A DNA stretch of 7,951 nt, from positions 1-7,951 of the forward strand of contig BEHW01000095.1 of assembly GCA_002898675.1 (NCBI GenBank), read 5' to 3'. Below are positions 5,860 through 7,951 of the stretch, piece by piece. Within the stretch, counting starts at the first letter, position 1. The number at the start of each line of letters is the position of its first letter. The notes under the pieces were generated by a model that made no database searches, was not told where the DNA came from, and was given only the letters and a program-made list of their open reading frames with translations. The translations under genes and the position numbers were made by a program. This DNA comes from a bacterium HR20 (GTDB lineage: Bacteria; Bacteroidota; Ignavibacteria; Kapaibacteriales; NICIL-2).

Positions 5860-7951
5860 CGCCGATTTGCAAGCGTCCAGCATTTTGTATCCAACCTGTG
5901 TTGCGAAGAGTATTGACGCGCACGGTCGGCCGTGGCTCTGATGCGAAGATGACCAAGCCGCGTTCTTTAGGCTCTGCAGCAGTTGTCGTTCGAGCAAAGC
6001 GCTCAAAGTCAGTGCGCGTAAGGTTCACGCGAGGCGACCGGAGCGTATCACAGCCGATGATGTCGAGCTCGCCTCCGCGTCCGACCGTCGTCGCCAGATA
6101 GTCGCTTGCACCACCGATGATGAACAGTCCATCAGGGGAAGGGACAGTCGAATCCGCACCGAAAATCAATGCAGCATCGCTGTTACTGTGGTCAATGATA
6201 ACACGTGCTGCCAGCGCCTGCGGATAGCGTTCCGGCACTGCATAGCCATCCCAGCCGTTGGCAAGCGGACGCACAAATCCCACCCAGACGTTGTGGAGCA
6301 CGACGGCAGTATCGTATGGCAACGGCTCGCTCTCATCGAGCCAGGTACGAGGATTCGACCACCGGCCATCACGAGCAGTGACCACACGTGCGGGAGCTGC
6401 ACGGAGCAGAAGGTCGCTGCCGTCGAGCAAGCCATCGGTGCCTGCAGGCGTGATACCGCGCGCTTCGACCCAGAGAAATGCGCACGTAGTATCGAGTTGC
6501 CGTGTATAGTTGCGGCCAATGCGATTGGGCGGTACAAAGCGTGGTGCGTTATAGGTTCGCAAACCACTAAGTCGTGCAAGCCCAGAAAGACCGCGCGACT
6601 CCTCCAACCGAAATGCTGCCCGCAGCGTCGCAGACCATGCCGGCTGCCCCGAGCTCGAGCCATAGCCAATGGTGATTTTACGCTGAACGTCCATTGCAGC
6701 GTTGAAGCTGTTCGGCGCAGTCATCGGAAAGACGCTGAGCGTCACCGCCAGAGGCATTCCTGTGGTATCGGTGAATGCGATCGTCGTAAAGCGATTGTTG
6801 AGGGTCAGCACTTGCCCGTATGCAAGTGCGCCCTTCAATCCTTCATGGCGGAAACGCCCGACCACCTCAGATCCGGATTGGCAATCTCCAAGTGCCGAAT
6901 CGTACCGAATCGGTGTAAGCGCAGTGTCGGCATGGTGCACTGTGAGGGTATAATCGCCCATCGAGATGGTATGCGGAGTTGAGCCGGTATTGACTAACAG
7001 TCCGCAGCCAACGTGCACGTCGCCATTGGCTCGCTTATTACCTCCCGATGTTTCGAGAATTCCGTAGCGATGGTTCGGCTCTGCAGCGGTAGCCTGGAGG
7101 ATTTGGTTGGCATAGGATCCACGATAGCGGACCGTAGTGCCGCATTCGTACGTAGCATTGACAAGGGACGGTGCAGTGTTGAGGTACGTCCCCACAACAT
7201 CCATCGCAGCTGTAACGAGCAACGAAAAGCGCCCCGGTGTTCCCGTTGCACTGATACGGAGCGTCGAACCAGAGTCAATGGTCAACGCCGCGGGTTGCCA
7301 CGTGCTCGAAACGACCAGATGGCCGGCACCATCAACATTGAGCTGCGAAGCGTTCGCGATGCGAAGCCGCGCTGTAGGTACAGTGACTAAAATTGCACTC
7401 CCAGAGCCAACGACAGCAAATGGAGATTCCGAGCGACCATCGGCGCGGAGATCGAGGACGCCGCCGCTATTGACACTTGCCCCGCCTATGTTCGAGGCAT
7501 GGTTGAGGAAGAAACCACGAACGGTTGCTGTATCACCACGCAGCAGCTTAGGTTGCCCTTGTGGACCAGCGAGCAAGACAAGGTTGCGATAGGCATTATC
7601 CCCATGTTCAGGGACGATGGTTTGCTGCTGTGTTCCGTCGTAGTAGAACGTCCCCTCGTACGTGCGAGTGCCAGTACCACTGGCGATAGCATACGTTGCG
7701 CCAACGAACACCGAATCGCTAATGGTTTTGCGCCCTCCCGCAAGGGAAAGATTCGTGTACCATCGAGCTTGCACGCGCTGATCATCAGGAGTGGCAGACC
7801 AGAGGACAGTTCCGCCGATTCGGCTCTCAGGCGTTGCCCCAAGCGGACGGCTCCCGGTGAAGAGATTCCCAAGGGCAGCCATCTCGATGGTACCATCGTT
7901 GGTTACCTGTGCGATTGGTGCATCGTTGCGAAATTCAGCGCCTGCCGTCCG
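5852..7951 (-). CDS. Large secreted surface protein, C-terminal 699 residues (5' end outside window)
   Basis: The frame stays open through base 7951 with coherent sequence before the first internal Met at 7882 (for example FRNDAPIAQVTNDGTIEMAALG), so the true start lies to the right of the window. The visible part is Gly/Ser/Thr-rich and beta-predicted, with few lysines. It includes N-x-G spacer strands and two copies of a 'Y-x-G-x-x-x-Q...Y-x-x-L...G-x-x-K' module (visible residues about 101-156 and 272-324) that recur in the next gene. Near visible residues 526-554, DGRWSNPRTW followed by PYDTAVVLHN matches a 'G-x-W-S-x-P-x-T-W...D-x-V-V-I' motif common in Bacteroidota secreted proteins. 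The C-terminus (NTGWIQNAGRLQIGDE) has no T9SS sorting domain and no dockerin. The stop overlaps the next gene's start by 8 nt, so translational coupling is likely. Role is probably structural or adhesive at the cell surface; this is inferred from composition and neighbours, and no enzyme motif was recognised. Confidence 0.82.
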   Translation of the reverse strand, partial: RTAGAEFRNDAPIAQVTNDGTIEMAALGNLFTGSRPLGATPESRIGGTVLWSATPDDQRVQARWYTNLSLAGGRKTISDSVFVGATYAIASGTGTRTYEGTFYYDGTQQQTIVPEHGDNAYRNLVLLAGPQGQPKLLRGDTATVRGFFLNHASNIGGASVNSGGVLDLRADGRSESPFAVVGSGSAILVTVPTARLRIANASQLNVDGAGHLVVSSTWQPAALTIDSGSTLRISATGTPGRFSLLVTAAMDVVGTYLNTAPSLVNATYECGTTVRYRGSYANQILQATAAEPNHRYGILETSGGNKRANGDVHVGCGLLVNTGSTPHTISMGDYTLTVHHADTALTPIRYDSALGDCQSGSEVVGRFRHEGLKGALAYGQVLTLNNRFTTIAFTDTTGMPLAVTLSVFPMTAPNSFNAAMDVQRKITIGYGSSSGQPAWSATLRAAFRLEESRGLSGLARLSGLRTYNAPRFVPPNRIGRNYTRQLDTTCAFLWVEARGITPAGTDGLLDGSDLLLRAAPARVVTARDGRWSNPRTWLDESEPLPYDTAVVLHNVWVGFVRPLANGWDGYAVPERYPQALAARVIIDHSNSDAALIFGADSTVPSPDGLFIIGGASDYLATTVGRGGELDIIGCDTLRSPRVNLTRTDFERFARTTTAAEPKERGLVIFASEPRPTVRVNTLRNTGWIQNAGRLQIGDE
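6980..7651 (-). repeat. Two degenerate protein modules in the partial surface protein
   Basis: Translated copies lie at 7651-7484 (YYDGTQQQTI...AYRNLVLLAG...PKLLRGDTATVRGFFL) and 7138-6980 (VRYRGSYANQIL...HRYGILETSG...NKRANGDVHVGCGLL). Both show an aromatic-x-Gly start, a Gln, an aromatic-x-x-Leu strand, a Gly/Lys turn and a Val-rich strand ending in a Leu pair. The coordinates span both copies and the intervening sequence. The match was made by eye; the nucleotide sequences are not obviously similar, which suggests old duplication. Confidence 0.45.

Noticed and set aside
4819..5916. 365-residue plus-strand open frame opposite the 713-residue gene
   Set aside because: Composition is Arg/Ala/His-rich without domain pattern, and it overlaps convincing signal peptide and repeat modules on the other strand.
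5860..6006. Longer N-terminus for the 713-residue protein, starting at the ATG at 6006
   Set aside because: The 49 extra residues lack any motif, would overlap the upstream gene by 155 nt and would bury the obvious signal peptide that starts at 5859.
7882..7951. Start of the upstream surface protein at the ATG at 7882
   Set aside because: The frame is open to the window edge with sensible sequence before it, and no signal peptide follows this Met; it is an internal residue.
1..7951. tRNA, rRNA, CRISPR array, insertion sequence or phage genes
   Set aside because: No cloverleaf-like segments, regular spaced direct repeats, transposase motifs or terminal inverted repeats were seen on either strand.

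Overview
All five recognisable genes are on the minus strand and are read from high to low coordinates. They look like cell-envelope genes of a Bacteroidota/Chlorobiota-type (FCB) bacterium. The best evidence is a type IX secretion (T9SS) type A sorting domain at the end of the 442-residue protein. Supporting evidence is a 'DWVLVELR...HRNHL' domain plus dockerin-like tail common in Bacteroidota secreted proteins, an OmpA-family protein, and start codons without clear Shine-Dalgarno sites. Base composition looks moderately GC-rich (by eye, not counted). A Kapabacteria/Ignavibacteria-like lineage is plausible but is inference only.

Layout in transcription order: (1) 7951-5852, the 3' part of a large secreted protein whose start lies outside the window; (2) 5859-3718, a 713-residue secreted protein with a signal peptide, surface-type repeats and a dockerin-like C-terminus; (3) 3721-2393, a 442-residue secreted protein with a T9SS sorting domain; (4) 2385-1033, a 450-residue outer-membrane barrel/OmpA protein; (5) after a 72-nt gap with a perfect 11-bp inverted repeat, 960-1, the N-terminal part of a CHASE-domain membrane sensor running off the left edge.

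Genes 1-4 are packed like one operon: 8-nt overlap, 4-nt ATGA overlap, then a 7-nt gap. The first two proteins share a degenerate repeat module and so appear related. The simplest reading is a cell-surface assembly: two repeat-rich exported proteins, a T9SS-sorted partner that may hold one of them, and an OmpA protein tying the complex to outer membrane and peptidoglycan. The CHASE sensor next door could be a signalling output or input but may be independent. The most speculative point is a possible dockerin/cohesin-like pair encoded by genes 2 and 3.

No RNA gene, CRISPR array, insertion sequence, phage gene or origin was seen. Apart from the 961-1032 gap there is essentially no non-coding sequence. 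Long plus-strand open frames opposite the real genes are treated as shadows.
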